Part shown: positions 9,334 through 19,034 of the stretch, in pieces
How the letters are laid out: every line of letters starts with the position of its first letter
Numbering within the stretch: the first letter of the stretch is position 1
From: Harmothoe impar
Taxonomy: Eukaryota; Annelida; Polychaeta; Phyllodocida; Polynoidae
Assembly: GCA_947462335.1 (NCBI GenBank)
Contig: OX381709.1
Coordinates: 35,978,186-36,042,185 of the forward strand
Length of the DNA: 64,000 bases
Reading direction: 5' to 3'
Notes under the pieces: model-generated
What the model saw: only the letters and a program-made list of their open reading frames with translations
What the model was told of the DNA's origin: nothing
Databases searched by the model: none
Made by a program: the position numbers and the translations under genes

Positions 9334-11324
9334 TCCTTACCGGGAACTTTCGGATTCGGAGCCGTACACTCCGCAGCAAAGTGACCGATCTCCAGGCACC
9401 TATAGCACTTGGCGGTCCGCCGATTGATCTTCCTTCGGTTAGGCTGTGTAGCCCCCTGAATGGAAGTCGTCATCTTCTCAAACAGTGCTGTGAAAAACGC
9501 TGCGTCCATTATCGGAGCTTTTGGATCCGATGATTCCTTCTTCGGAGGAGGGTTTCCACCCCCTTCCGGCTTCCTATTCTTCCACGGCGGTTTAGAGGAA
9601 TTCCCATTCCTTTTAAACTGAGCTGCAGAAGCTATCGCCACCTCTTCCTCACTGCCCGAACCATCAGACTGCTCCGGGGAACATTCTATAATGGCCGAGG
9701 CCCGGGTAGGCATCCGGTCCCCCAACAGTGACTTTTTGAGAGCATGTATGTCGATGGCCTTAAAAAGGTCATCTAATGACGTATCCGCTCTCCACGTATC
9801 ATACACTACTTGTTGTATTTCTGGATCTCTCAGTCCAGCGACGAACTGAGAGAACAATTCCTTAGAGAATAAGGCGTCATGGATTCCTGAAGCTGGATGT
9901 ACCTTCTTCAGGAGTCTCATCAGTGCAAGTCCGAAAACCCTCGGGGCTTCGTTCTTGCCTTGCACTCGCTTCTTAAAAGCGACCATCGGATCAATCCGAG
10001 CGGAGTCTCCGTATAGGATAGTTCCGATCTCCACAAGCTGTTTGAAAGTGCCGCGGGGTCCGCATTCATCTTTCCACTGCTCCACTGCCATCAGGCCATC
10101 TCCCATGCGCAATCCCTTACAGACGTACGGAATTGCATCTTGTTGATCCCACCCACTGAGGTTGATATCCTCAACGGTGGCTCCCAACCAATCTTCCCAA
10201 GAGTTTTTCTGCCAGTAGGGAAAAGGCTCGCTAGCTATACGTCTAGCAGCGTTGGACGACCCCCTAATTTTAGAGGTTATCGCCAGGCATTTAGAAATGG
10301 AAGCCGAAGCGTCCTTTTCTGTACCCACATTGTGCAATCCGATCCCAGCAATTGCTGGGTTTGTATCGTACAATTCTTGCAATTCTGTACTCAGAATTGT
10401 TCTTCTCGGAGCCCTCCTAGGACTCTTTGTGCCAGGAGTCGCCCCCGGAGTAGCGCCCATGGTAGGCAAGCTATTCTGTCTCTCCAGATAGGCCTGGTAG
10501 GTACCATACGACACCAAATCCTTAGTGGGGTCCACACCCTGACTGAACCACCAATTTTTCTCCTGATCAGTCATATACTGACACTGCTGGGCCAGAGCAA
10601 GCAATCGCTGATGCGCCGCCTTCTCTTTTTCCAGTTCCTTGGCCTGTCTCTCAGCCTCCTCCTCCTGCTGAGCCTCCGCCAATTTAGCTTTCGCAGCTTC
10701 ACCGGCCGCTCGGAGCCCTTCTTTCCGAGCTCTCAAAACCGCCGCCTCCTGTTCCGCTAATTCTTCAGCGAGGGCTGCATTTTCCTTCATGCGTTTCTGC
10801 TGCTGCTCAAGAGCAGCCTGCTGTTTGCGATACACATCTCGCCTTTCCAATTCCAAGTTTTTCTGTTCATGGAACAGTATGTTCGCTTGGCATTCTCGCC
10901 ATTGCGACAAACTCGAGGGAGTTAAGTCGGTCTTGGCCGCCTTCTCTTGTTTGGCTGCTTTCTTCAAGCGTTCCGAATCCAGTTGTTGCTCATCCAGTTT
11001 CAACTGAGATTGTGGACTCCGGACCAACTCCGACAACGACCTTCCCCTGCCCGCCGGGTTTACACCTGTCGGAGCTGAAAAGACCTGCCTCGGAATCGGA
11101 CGGATACCACTGATACCCACCCTCGGTGAGTAATCACTCGCCCTACCTCTACCTCTTGCCCGGCCCACATGTAATGGTCGTCCTGGCGTTGAAGTAGACA
11201 AGGCACCTTCTACGGTTACCCCACGTCCCATAGGAAGATTCGGGGTGTCCGTAAAACTCATGTAATGAGGACCTTTCGGACTGTCACTATCAGCGGAAGC
11301 GTATGAGGTACTGCTGTCCTGCAT
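9324..11324 (-). CDS. gag: Gag structural protein with CCHC zinc knuckle
   Basis: This ORF has 666 residues from ATG at 11324 to TAG at 9324. The N-terminal part is disordered and Gly/Arg-rich. Residues about 115-250 form a long charged coiled coil rich in Glu, Lys, Ala and Gln. The region around residues 350-540 looks like a retrotransposon capsid domain: Trp/Leu-rich helices containing the LFSKELFSQFVAGL stretch. A zinc knuckle C-x2-C-x4-H-x4-C lies about 27 residues from the C-terminus and would bind genomic RNA. The product assembles the virus-like particle. The frame upstream stays open for 20 codons and is separated from the coiled-coil ORF only by one TGA, so the true gag may be longer. 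Pol is in the -1 frame. Confidence 0.92.
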   Translation of the reverse strand: MQDSSTSYASADSDSPKGPHYMSFTDTPNLPMGRGVTVEGALSTSTPGRPLHVGRARGRGRASDYSPRVGISGIRPIPRQVFSAPTGVNPAGRGRSLSELVRSPQSQLKLDEQQLDSERLKKAAKQEKAAKTDLTPSSLSQWRECQANILFHEQKNLELERRDVYRKQQAALEQQQKRMKENAALAEELAEQEAAVLRARKEGLRAAGEAAKAKLAEAQQEEEAERQAKELEKEKAAHQRLLALAQQCQYMTDQEKNWWFSQGVDPTKDLVSYGTYQAYLERQNSLPTMGATPGATPGTKSPRRAPRRTILSTELQELYDTNPAIAGIGLHNVGTEKDASASISKCLAITSKIRGSSNAARRIASEPFPYWQKNSWEDWLGATVEDINLSGWDQQDAIPYVCKGLRMGDGLMAVEQWKDECGPRGTFKQLVEIGTILYGDSARIDPMVAFKKRVQGKNEAPRVFGLALMRLLKKVHPASGIHDALFSKELFSQFVAGLRDPEIQQVVYDTWRADTSLDDLFKAIDIHALKKSLLGDRMPTRASAIIECSPEQSDGSGSEEEVAIASAAQFKRNGNSSKPPWKNRKPEGGGNPPPKKESSDPKAPIMDAAFFTALFEKMTTSIQGATQPNRRKINRRTAKCYRCLEIGHFAAECTAPNPKVPGKEGN
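9327..9333 (-). promoter_or_regulatory. Probable -1 ribosomal frameshift site GGGAAAC
   Basis: On the minus strand the heptamer G GGA AAC fits the X XXY YYZ rule and is followed at once by the gag stop TAG (9326-9324). Slipping back one base leads directly into the pol frame, which has no stop from there on and no ATG of its own. Confidence 0.8.
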
Positions 11325-11384
11325 ACTCTCCCGAGTCTCTGATAAAAACTGCTGTAAAGCACTTCTTTTTGCCTTCAGAACGTC

Positions 11385-11921
11385 TCACTCTGTCACCAGG
11401 CTTCGGCGAACCTCCTGTAAGTCTTCCGTGTCCCGAACAAGTTCTGATCGGGCCCCTTCTGCTTCATGGATTACGGCATCTCGGGCCGCACAAATCTGGT
11501 TCAGATCCGTGTTTGCCTGGGCAAATTCGGAACGGATTCCCTGCAGATCAGCCTGTTTCTGATCGAACTCCAAGCGGACCATGCTAAGGGATTGCACCAG
11601 CTTTTCGTTCTCCTCTAACAAAGTCGAAAGCCTTGCATCTTTCTCCTTGATTTTGGAAGCTCTATGTGTGACTGCACCCTCCAATGCAATCAGACTGTTT
11701 TTCCATTCATTCGACTGTTTCTGAATGGACAACAACTCCATTTGAGCCATTTGCACACGCTCCTGTACCCTGGCCTCTCTCATGTCGTCGAAACGACACT
11801 CCTCCAAGATGGTAACCCTCCGTGGATTCGGAGCGGCTGCTCTTGACCCACCAATGTTGAACATTGACAGGCTCATTTCCTCTAATGAGCGACTCATTAC
11901 TTCGGGACCTCCGGATCCCAT
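11385..11921 (-). CDS. Coiled-coil ORF in frame with gag (N-terminal gag segment or ORF0)
   Basis: This ORF has 178 residues from a true ATG (11921-11919) to TGA (11387-11385). It is Glu/Gln/Ala-rich, with heptad-like leucines from about residue 55 to the end, which predicts a coiled coil. It has no zinc finger and no membrane segment. It lies in the same frame as gag: after the TGA there are 20 sense codons and then the gag ATG, with no other stop. Either the TGA is read through, or it is a point mutation that split one larger gag, or the two are separate products. I cannot decide between these from one copy. Confidence 0.7.
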   Translation of the reverse strand: MGSGGPEVMSRSLEEMSLSMFNIGGSRAAAPNPRRVTILEECRFDDMREARVQERVQMAQMELLSIQKQSNEWKNSLIALEGAVTHRASKIKEKDARLSTLLEENEKLVQSLSMVRLEFDQKQADLQGIRSEFAQANTDLNQICAARDAVIHEAEGARSELVRDTEDLQEVRRSLVTE

Positions 11922-12239
11922 TGACGCGCTTGCTCCGGATGGAACATTCGCACTCCTGGGGGTATCTGCCTCATTGGCGGCACATAACCCCTCCCGTGAT
12001 AAGGCTGGCGCCTCATCGGGAGACCTCGCTGCTCTGTCCAGAGCAGGAGGTCTGCGCTACTGCACAGGCTAACCTGCGTTTCACTCAGAACTGGTCACGG
12101 CACCAGTGTAATAAACGATACTTTGTTTCTCTATGATATTGGTAGAGTATCAATTAAAGAACAAAGTCGACACAGTTCGGATCAAGTGTTACAGGTTGCA
12201 AATCAGGTTTATTCAGATAACCTAGACAAGCAGTATCTA
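11922..12239 (-). other. 5' leader of the LTR element
   Basis: This untranslated stretch of about 320 bases lies between the 5' LTR and the first ATG. A primer-binding and a packaging signal would be expected here. No tRNA 3'-end complement starting TGG is found next to the LTR, so self-priming or an internal tRNA site is possible. Confidence 0.6.
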
Positions 12240-12543
12240 TGTGTGCGAACTCCCTATAGAGTTCGGAACGGGTCAGTAGGCTAATCAGCCGTAATGATCA
12301 CGGGGTCTCCTCACCAGCGTGGCTCAGAGTAACCGACGAGTACCGTCAGATGCTGGGTATATATAGGCAGCCAGCCTGCGCGCGCACACGCAGACCGGAA
12401 GCCTATAGCGACCTCTGTCCATACCCCAAGCCCGGGGTAGGTGTCGCCACCTACCGTCGGACTGAAGGGTTCGGACTGAGCTCGCAACACAGCATCCAAC
12501 AGCACTCGTCATATAACAAACCCGTATAACCCTAGCCCCTACA
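12240..12543 (-). repeat. 5' LTR (304 bp)
   Basis: Read on the minus strand, the LTR begins TGTAGGGGCT and ends CGCACACA, the usual TG...CA ends. A TATA box (TATATATA, 12358-12365) lies about 180 bases into it and would drive transcription of the element. It matches the left LTR except for two single-base gaps. Confidence 0.95.
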
Positions 12544-12708
12544 CTTGTTTAGTACTTGTACACACACATCACACATACTCAGTATGAGCTGTATGACTCC
12601 AATTTGGTGCTACATCAATCACACCTACACACACACATCACACATCCTCACTCAGTGTGGCACTAACTCGGTGATGGGCTGCACCACACCAGTAAGAGCA
12701 ACACCTAC
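12544..12708 (-). other. Intron remnant between XPA-like exon and LTR element
   Basis: This is the start of the intron (GTAGGT donor at 12708-12703), followed by CA/ACAC-rich simple sequence up to the 5' LTR boundary at 12543. The insertion is therefore about 165 bases into the intron. Confidence 0.6.
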
Positions 12709-12890
12709 GCCGGGACTGGAGCAGCATCAGGACGCGCTTGCTGGCGGCTCTGACGGATCAGTAGCGCCCTCTGACGGTTTCTCTCCACCTTTGCTCGCTG
12801 GGCGTCGCTCAATGTGCTGCTACCTGGTGTGGAAGTATTGTCACTAACCACCTCTGTGCTGGTTGGGGTCTTCTCAGGCAAGCTGGCCAT
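12709..12890 (-). CDS. XPA: XPA-like DNA repair protein, first coding exon only
   Basis: The ATG at 12890-12888 opens 60 codons plus two bases, ending at a strong GTAGGT donor. The segment QRAKVERNRQRALLIRQSRQ, followed by ARP, closely matches the N-terminus of the nucleotide-excision-repair scaffold XPA, where the motif ERKRQRALMLRQARLAARP contributes to RPA contact. It is preceded by a Ser/Thr-rich stretch, as in other XPA proteins. A good acceptor (TTTTTTGTCCACAG, ending at 12894) sits three bases before the ATG, so a non-coding 5' exon probably lies further right. The zinc-finger and DNA-binding exons must lie left of the window, beyond the LTR element in the next intron. Reading on without splicing meets TAG after the Pro-Ala codons. 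The identification rests on this one exon. Confidence 0.75.
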
Positions 12891-12895
12891 TATCT

Positions 12896-13537
12896 GTGGA
12901 CAAAAAATATATTGTCATTTATCAGCAATGGATACGGTGACTAGGCTTAAAGAGGCTCTAGTTTATTAACTTTGCATAAATATGGGTTAGGAAATATTTT
13001 TGGGTCATTGTTTCACAATGTATTTGTGTTCATAATGTCTTTATATAAATGTGTATGTAACGTCTCGAATCCTTGTGATACTTAGGCCGCACACAAAAAA
13101 AAATGGTCAATGGATTTCACTTTTCAAAGAATGGTGCGAGCAAGCGAAATTTTAAATTTTGTCAATGGATTTTGTAGGTGGAAAAGTGGAGCGAGTGACG
13201 AAAGTTCTTAGTGGAGCCCAAACATGAACATGTATTGGTTGATCTGGGGGAATTACTAGAAGATTTCTTTTTTCAAAACATCAACAAAAATCTCAATTTT
13301 GAAAAAGAAAATGAGGCGAGCTAAATCCATTGACAAAATTTCCATTTCCGAAAATAAGGCGTGCGAAATCAATTGACCAACTTTTTTTGGGGTCTGGCCT
13401 AATAATATAAATGCACAAAATGAAGGTCAGTCATAGCACCCGTCTCTATAATACAGTCGGGTCCCTTAATATATTCTGACCATGGTTTCATTTTATTTTG
13501 TGTATTCATAAATATCAGAAGGATTTTAAAAGTTACT
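12896..13537. other. Intergenic or 5' intron sequence
   Basis: This is AT-rich sequence upstream of the XPA-like exon. I see no coding exon or recognisable element, apart from short degenerate repeats of a GCGAGCAAA/CCATTGAC type between 13090 and 13385. Confidence 0.4.
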
Positions 13538-13735
13538 GGATGGTGTTTCTCCACAAATTTGCGGAGGTCCGTATATACACTCTCCATATATTTATGGAGG
13601 TCCGCAAATATATATGGAAATTGTTTTTTAGTACTTAAGCATACAAATACGGAGCTCCATATATATTTGCGGAGCTCCGCAAATTTATGGAAGCAAATTT
13701 GCGGAGCTCCGCAAATTTGTGGAGAAACACCATCC
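13538..13735. mobile_element. Palindromic MITE, family A, copy 1
   Basis: This 198-bp element starts GGATGGTGTTTCTCC and ends with its reverse complement. The terminal inverted repeat continues for about 28 bp. The interior is packed with short palindromes of the GGAGCTCC and GCGGAGCTCCGC type joined by AAATTT and ATATAT. A second copy lies at 18688-18895 and shares the core TACTTAAGCATACAAATACG. No ORF. Confidence 0.8.
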
Positions 13736-14393
13736 TGGTACGGTACATACGCATTTACGTATCAATGGGGCAGCTGTATTCATCATGAAATAAACACTAA
13801 ATGCAAATATGCCTTTGATGAAATTCCAGAGTAAAATAAAGATCTAGAGGCAGACCCTGAGTCAAGATCACCAACAAATAAAAGTAGAAACCGTTAAATA
13901 TAGTCTTATTAATACCCTTCTATTCAAGGGATGTCATTGGATTTTATAGGTTATCAGTTTGATATAAATTTATAAATTATGATGCTTATAAATTTGGAAG
14001 CTCTCGTACCCCCGTGCTTACATGAGGCCAGCGCATTTTTGAAGACTAGTACTTACAGCTATAATGCGATGACCAACATCACTATAGAAATCTATACAAT
14101 AATACAGTGGGTTGCCAGCTGTTAGCGTTAGATACCCTCTTTCCTTGTTCAAATTCAAAGTGACTCACATGGGGTACTGTCTCTACTTGCAGTCAATTTG
14201 AACCAGAATATCATCTGTTTTGTGTCAAAAGATCACCTGGCTTCCTCATAAAGTAAGCTTTCAATCAACTATGGCCACTGGAAAATTTATCGTACAACCC
14301 ATACCTACAGGACTTTGAAGAAATCCCATCATATATTATAAACCAACAACTGAGGTGTTACTGTGGCCATTTTATTTCTGTAAGGGACTGATC

Positions 14394-14606
14394 AACAGGG
14401 GGGGGGGCGGTGGGTTTCTGCGAGGAGCGCAAAACTGTCAAGGGGTCGAAATTGTTTAACCCCCCCCCCTCCTTACGGGTCGAAAATTGGTGCGCGCGCA
14501 GGCCCTTTGAAGCAAAGTAACGCGCAGGCTTTTTGGCTCAAAACAGGTTCAATTATTTTGACCCCCCCAAGAGGGGTCCAAATTTTTTCAACCCCCACCC
14601 CCCTGT
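14394..14606. mobile_element. Poly-G-ended inverted-repeat element
   Basis: The sequence starts ACAGGGGGGGGGG and ends CACCCCCCTGT, with internal (A/G)GGGGTC...GACCCC pairs. This is a short MITE-like element with low-complexity ends. Boundaries are approximate. Confidence 0.4.
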
Positions 14607-14616
14607 ACAAGGTGGC

Positions 14617-14809
14617 TGCAGATGGGTCAAAAGCAACCTGGCGACTGTGGCTGTTTTGGAGGCGACTTTCGACCTAAGGCAATAATATAAGCAACCTGGC
14701 GACTTTTGGACAAAATTGACAACAGATTAAAGGGTCCAAAAAAGCGACTTTTCGACCTGGACCCCTTAATTTCGGCGGCTTTCCGACCTGAGGGGGGGAC
14801 CCATCTGCA
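14617..14809 (+). mobile_element. MITE family B, copy 1 (TGCAGATGGGTC ends)
   Basis: This 193-bp element starts TGCAGATGGGTC and ends GACCCATCTGCA. The body carries repeated GCGACTTT, CGACCT and CCTGGCGAC words. Other copies are at 17256-17445 (opposite strand) and 62817-63000. No coding capacity. Confidence 0.8.
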
Positions 14810-14819
14810 CCCACTACAA

Positions 14820-16565
14820 CACTCCCAGGAATGAGATGCCCGGTCTGCGTGGTCAGAGCATCAAAGATGGCGGATGGTAGGTTGAATGGAGGCTTGTTTT
14901 GGTTAGTTTTGAGGGTGTTATGGAGGTTGGCAGGTTGTACAACTCAGTATGTATGACTTAAATATCAATACAAACCATCTGGATAGGAATTGCACTGCAA
15001 TAGGAGGCTAAATTCACTGTATTGGACATCCTAGAACTAATGAGTGATGCCCTTGCCACATATCAAAGTATTTGTTGTGATGCCCGTAACACTTTACTGT
15101 GATGCCCTGTCCACGGGGATATGTGCCATAGCTTGATAGCTATATTGTATTTTCAGTAGTTATCAATGGAAATATTTGTAGGTGCAGGCCATAGGTAGGG
15201 AGTTCAAAATAGCGCTGCCACGGCCACTGTGATCTCATCTGTACATTTCTGTGATCCAATATGCACCCTTCCTAGAGGCATCCCTCAACATATAATGAAT
15301 AGTATGACTTGTTTAAACTTGGCACCATGGGGATGTTGGTAACTATGTTTTTTAAGACATATGTGAAATCCAGGTGTGTTTGACCCTGCCCAATGCTGTC
15401 CCTAGCCATGTTAATAGGACCTGTTTTGTCTGAGTTGGAAGGGTGAGGGGGGCCAGTGCTACATTACCCCTGGCTGCTGTGATCCTGCCTAGATCACAGA
15501 AATGGGAAATATGTTCAAGTATAATCACCATGATATATCAGGATCTAGCTATGATAGGAACATGTTCTTTACAGATCCAAAAAGATCTCATAGGGACCTT
15601 TACCACTGCAACCAATATGCAAAACTCCCTACCATAGGCCTACAGTAGTATTGGACTAAATTATAGTACCTGCTGCATTGGTGATCACGGACACAGGCTA
15701 TCCGGGTCCCCTTTGAATAGGCACTTAGGACCCTATACAAAACAGCCACCTCTTTCCCCTCTGCCCTGTAGGGCTGTTTTCCAGCAAACCCACCAACCTT
15801 GCATTCTCTCACATATAAACTATGACAGTTATCAATGTGCCGTCTTTTGCTTTGTATTCCAGACATGTTTATCTTTCCATGGAGGGGTTATAAAACTACT
15901 TTGGATATATATGTCATATAGGGGGTAAACACCCTACATATGCACTCAGTGCATTAAGAACCTGTAGATTGATTCTCCCCATCCATGCACTCACCCCTCT
16001 CCATTGGCTCCATGTCTACAGATGTCAAAACTTGTCTGTGTGATCTCAAGGTATAGGCCTATAGTGAGTTCTGAAATAATGAATTTCAGGCATACAGGTT
16101 TCTGCACTATATTACTAGCTACCTTGAAATTATATGAGGCTACCTTAGTTTAGTATTTTAAACTGATTATATAAATTATATATATTTGCATTTCCCGAAA
16201 AACACCAGAAATGTGATTTTGGACCAATTTGAGTAACCAATACGCACATGTATATACACCAAAAGAATTGTGTTACGGAGCATCACTTTCATGCACTGAC
16301 AATGTGTTACGGGCATCAGTGGCAGTGTGTTACGGGCATCACCATGAAATCACAAAACCCATATTTCTCACTAGTCTGTGGGTTTTACATTGAACAATGC
16401 ATGGTTACAGCCTTGTTAATTGCTCATGATAATCATGTGTAAGTTTAAGCATTCACAAGTCACTAGAAATAAGGCAATCTTGCCTTCTATGTTGGAGCAA
16501 TAATAACAACTCCACCATCTTTGATGCTCTGACCACGCAGACCGGGCATCTCATTCCTGGGAGTG
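14820..16565. mobile_element. Non-autonomous DNA element with 51-bp perfect inverted repeats
   Basis: This 1746-bp element starts CACTCCCAGGAATGAGATGC and ends with the exact reverse complement. The two ends match perfectly for 51 bp, out to ...AAGATGG. It is flanked on both sides by TACAA (14815-14819 and 16566-16570), which looks like a 5-bp target-site duplication. Further inside, both halves carry GATGCCC-type words in mirrored orientation (15045-15110 and 16300-16345). No ORF encodes a transposase. Superfamily not assigned. Confidence 0.85.
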
Positions 16566-16570
16566 TACAA

Positions 16571-17202
16571 GGGATCCAATTTTTTTTGCCTACCCCCCTG
16601 TTGTTAAAAAATGATCACTCCCTAATATAGACTTTAAAAAACATTGCATGACCTGCGCTTCCACAAAACAGGGGGTTGGGAAGAAACTTTGAGAGGGGGA
16701 GGTTCAAAGTCAAAGCCAAGGAAGGAAAATCGACAAGGGACATTGGTATTTCTTAAAGTTAAAATCGACAATGGACACAGCAACCCCCCGTGTGGGGTCC
16801 TAGTTAGTAACCTACCGGTAGGCTACACTACAGTCTATCAGTAGGCCTATCACTCTATGATTATGAGTAACTCTATGATCTACGCTTTGGCTTTGCCTTG
16901 TGTCAAAATATTGTTATGTAAACAAGGATGCAAACAATGAGACCAAACTACCTCAATGAATCTAAGCCTTCTTTCGCGACCGGATTTCACGTGTGTTCGA
17001 TTATTCAGTAAATTACACAACCTATTCTGCTGCACCTATTTTGGTTAGTTTTGTTTATACGCAATTTAGTACAACACGACAGCGTCGAGTGACGCATGCT
17101 CTTTTTACTATTACCAATTTTCTGTCATAGAGGAATCACCTCATTTGTAGTGTTTCCGCGCGATCATTTACCGTGACATTTACTTTTTATTATCATTTAA
17201 TA
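16571..17202. other. Intergenic sequence
   Basis: No gene-like ORF or recognised element is seen here. The stretch is mixed-composition intergenic DNA. Confidence 0.4.
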
Positions 17203-17242
17203 GGGTTAGGGACCGGGTTAGGGAAGAGGTTAGGGTTAGGTT
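17203..17242 (+). repeat. Short degenerate TTAGGG-like array
   Basis: About five GGGTTAGGG-type words occur in 40 bases (GGGTTAGGGACCGGGTTAGG and onward). They resemble a tiny interstitial telomere-type repeat. Confidence 0.5.
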
Positions 17243-17255
17243 CCCCCTATGGGGG

Positions 17256-17445
17256 TGCAGATGGGACCCCCCCCCCCCTCAGGTCGGAAAGTCGCCGAGG
17301 CCCAGGTCACAAAGTCGCTTTTTTGGACCTTTTTTTCTATAGTAATTTTTTAACAAAAGTCGCTAAGTCGTTTTTATCATTGCCTTAGGTCGAAAGTCGC
17401 CTACAAACCGGCCCAGGTCGCCAGGTCGCTTTTGACCCATCTGCA
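17256..17445 (-). mobile_element. MITE family B, copy 2
   Basis: Inverted copy of the 14617-14809 element, with TGCAGATGGG at the left and GACCCATCTGCA at the right. The left end is expanded by a poly-C run. Confidence 0.8.
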
Positions 17446-18687
17446 GTCACCCCTATGACAACGCTCTGCCATAGGGTTAATTGGTCTCTCGACTCTGGCG
17501 TGCTGGGTTTTCAAGCTTTCGCCAGAAGGTATCACAACCATAACACATGATACAATTGCACTTATTAGAGTCTGTATATTTAATATTAATACATTTGAAG
17601 TGAAACGTTAAAATGATATATGATATTGCGTTAAAAAATGGCCAATATCTTGTTTTTTTCAAAGGAAACCAAACACTACTTTTGGTGAACGTTTGTGATA
17701 TCGCTAAGAGTTGGCTCAACTAAACTACCATGTCCACACCTGATTTGAAACACCCGCATACGCTCATACCCACTGATTGCCTCACGCGACCTACGCCGTG
17801 GCGCCCACTGAGCGCCGCCTGTGCGCTGCACGAGGTGACCCATATGATGGCATTTCTCAAGCTAACACCACACAGCCTATTCATATAACACGTACCCGGC
17901 CTGGGACCTGCACCAGGTGGCCCATGGGGTCCCCTCCTTTCACCATAGCACCCAGTCCCCGAAAGTGCCCCCCCTTGCACAATATGACCCATATGCAGGG
18001 GTGGGCATATGTGAAAACCCTGGAGCCAATACAGGACTGACTGTAGCCAAGCGTCTGGAAAGATGAGCGGCTATTATGGCATGAAGGTCTTACTCCCGCC
18101 CCCCCCCCCCCCCATTGAAAATGTAATGTAATCATGCAAACTACCTGTAATGGATTGCCATGCATTTAATGTCAAATTTATAATATTTTCGGGGGCAATT
18201 ACTTAAGATATCATTTACAGAAGGCGAACAGATAACAAGCAAAGCACAGTAGTAATTACAGGGGGTCTGGAAAGAAATGATAAAAATACGGTATTAAACT
18301 TGAAATGCGGCATTCTGATGCATTTTGGCCCATAAATCCGTCTAATAGAAGGGGGTTTGGGGGCATCCCCCCCAAGAAAATCTTGAAAGTCTTGACTTGA
18401 AATGGTCTATTCTGATGCATTTTAGCACCCAATATATTAAAAAATTTGGACGGTATAGATTTGAAATTATGCAATCTGGTGCATTTAGTACACAATATAT
18501 TGAAGCTCAGATCTATCATCTTATACTTTTTTCTCTATCATTAGGTCTGAGACAGGGAAAGATTTTGGGAAATTTTGAAGGTCTAGATTTGAAATGATGC
18601 AATCTGTTGCATTCAAGGCACAACATAATTATGTATGATTGTAATGGCTTAGATCTGTTCTTAGTTCTCACACTCAAAGTGAAATGC
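17446..18687. other. Intergenic sequence with poly-C and short repeats
   Basis: No supported gene. At 17890-18010 there is one degenerate set of the CACCATA-GCACC minisatellite words that recur at 19-20.5 kb. Around 18290-18620 a TTGAAATG(G/A)TGCAATCTG-like unit recurs three to four times. Confidence 0.4.
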
Positions 18688-18895
18688 CCTGGATGCTGTT
18701 TCTCCACAAATTTGCGGACGTCCGCAAATTTGCGGATGTCCGCAAATATATTTATGGAGCTCCGCAAATTATGTCTTTTTGGTACTTAAGCATACAAATA
18801 CGGACCTCCGTATATATTTGCGGACATCCGTATATGTTTGTGGACATCCGTATATATTTGCGGAGCTCCGCAAATTTGTGGAGAAACGGGACCCT
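18688..18895. mobile_element. Palindromic MITE, family A, copy 2
   Basis: It has the same terminal GTTTCTCCACAAATTTGCGG and internal GGACGTCC/GGAGCTCC palindromes as 13538-13735, including the shared TACTTAAGCATACAAATACG core. The outermost bases have diverged. Confidence 0.75.
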
Positions 18896-19034
18896 GGTAC
18901 TGTAATTATAAAAATACATGTAATTTGCTTCAAGTTGGAATATTTACAAAATTCTTTCAATTTCAAATAGCTTGAGATCAGGAGATTTGTCTGGATGCAT
19001 TGTCGTCAATTTCAAGGCCAGTGTCGCCACTTTT

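Larger units (their letters stand above)
1..12543 (-). mobile_element. Ty3/gypsy LTR retrotransposon with extra 3' ORFs, nearly complete
   Basis: On the minus strand the order is 5' LTR (12543-12240), leader, coiled-coil ORF, gag, pol, a lysine-rich ORF, a zinc-finger/coiled-coil ORF, a long 3' untranslated segment, a purine-rich tract and the 3' LTR (297-1). Pol has the order protease, RT, RNase H, integrase, which is Ty3/gypsy and not copia. The two LTRs differ only by two 1-base gaps in about 299 shared bases, and the long ORFs are largely open, so the insertion looks young. The outermost 5 bases of the left LTR and any left target-site duplicate fall outside the window. The right flank starts CTTGT. 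At more than 12.5 kb it is long for the family because of the two ORFs after pol. It lies in the intron following an XPA-like exon, in the same orientation as that gene. No standard tRNA-complementary primer site starting TGG is visible directly after the 5' LTR. Confidence 0.95.

Noticed and set aside
12705..12707. TAG as the true end of a 61-codon gene at the XPA-like exon
   Set aside because: A strong GTAGGT donor precedes and overlaps it, and the sequence matches the start of a longer repair protein, so splicing before the stop is more likely.
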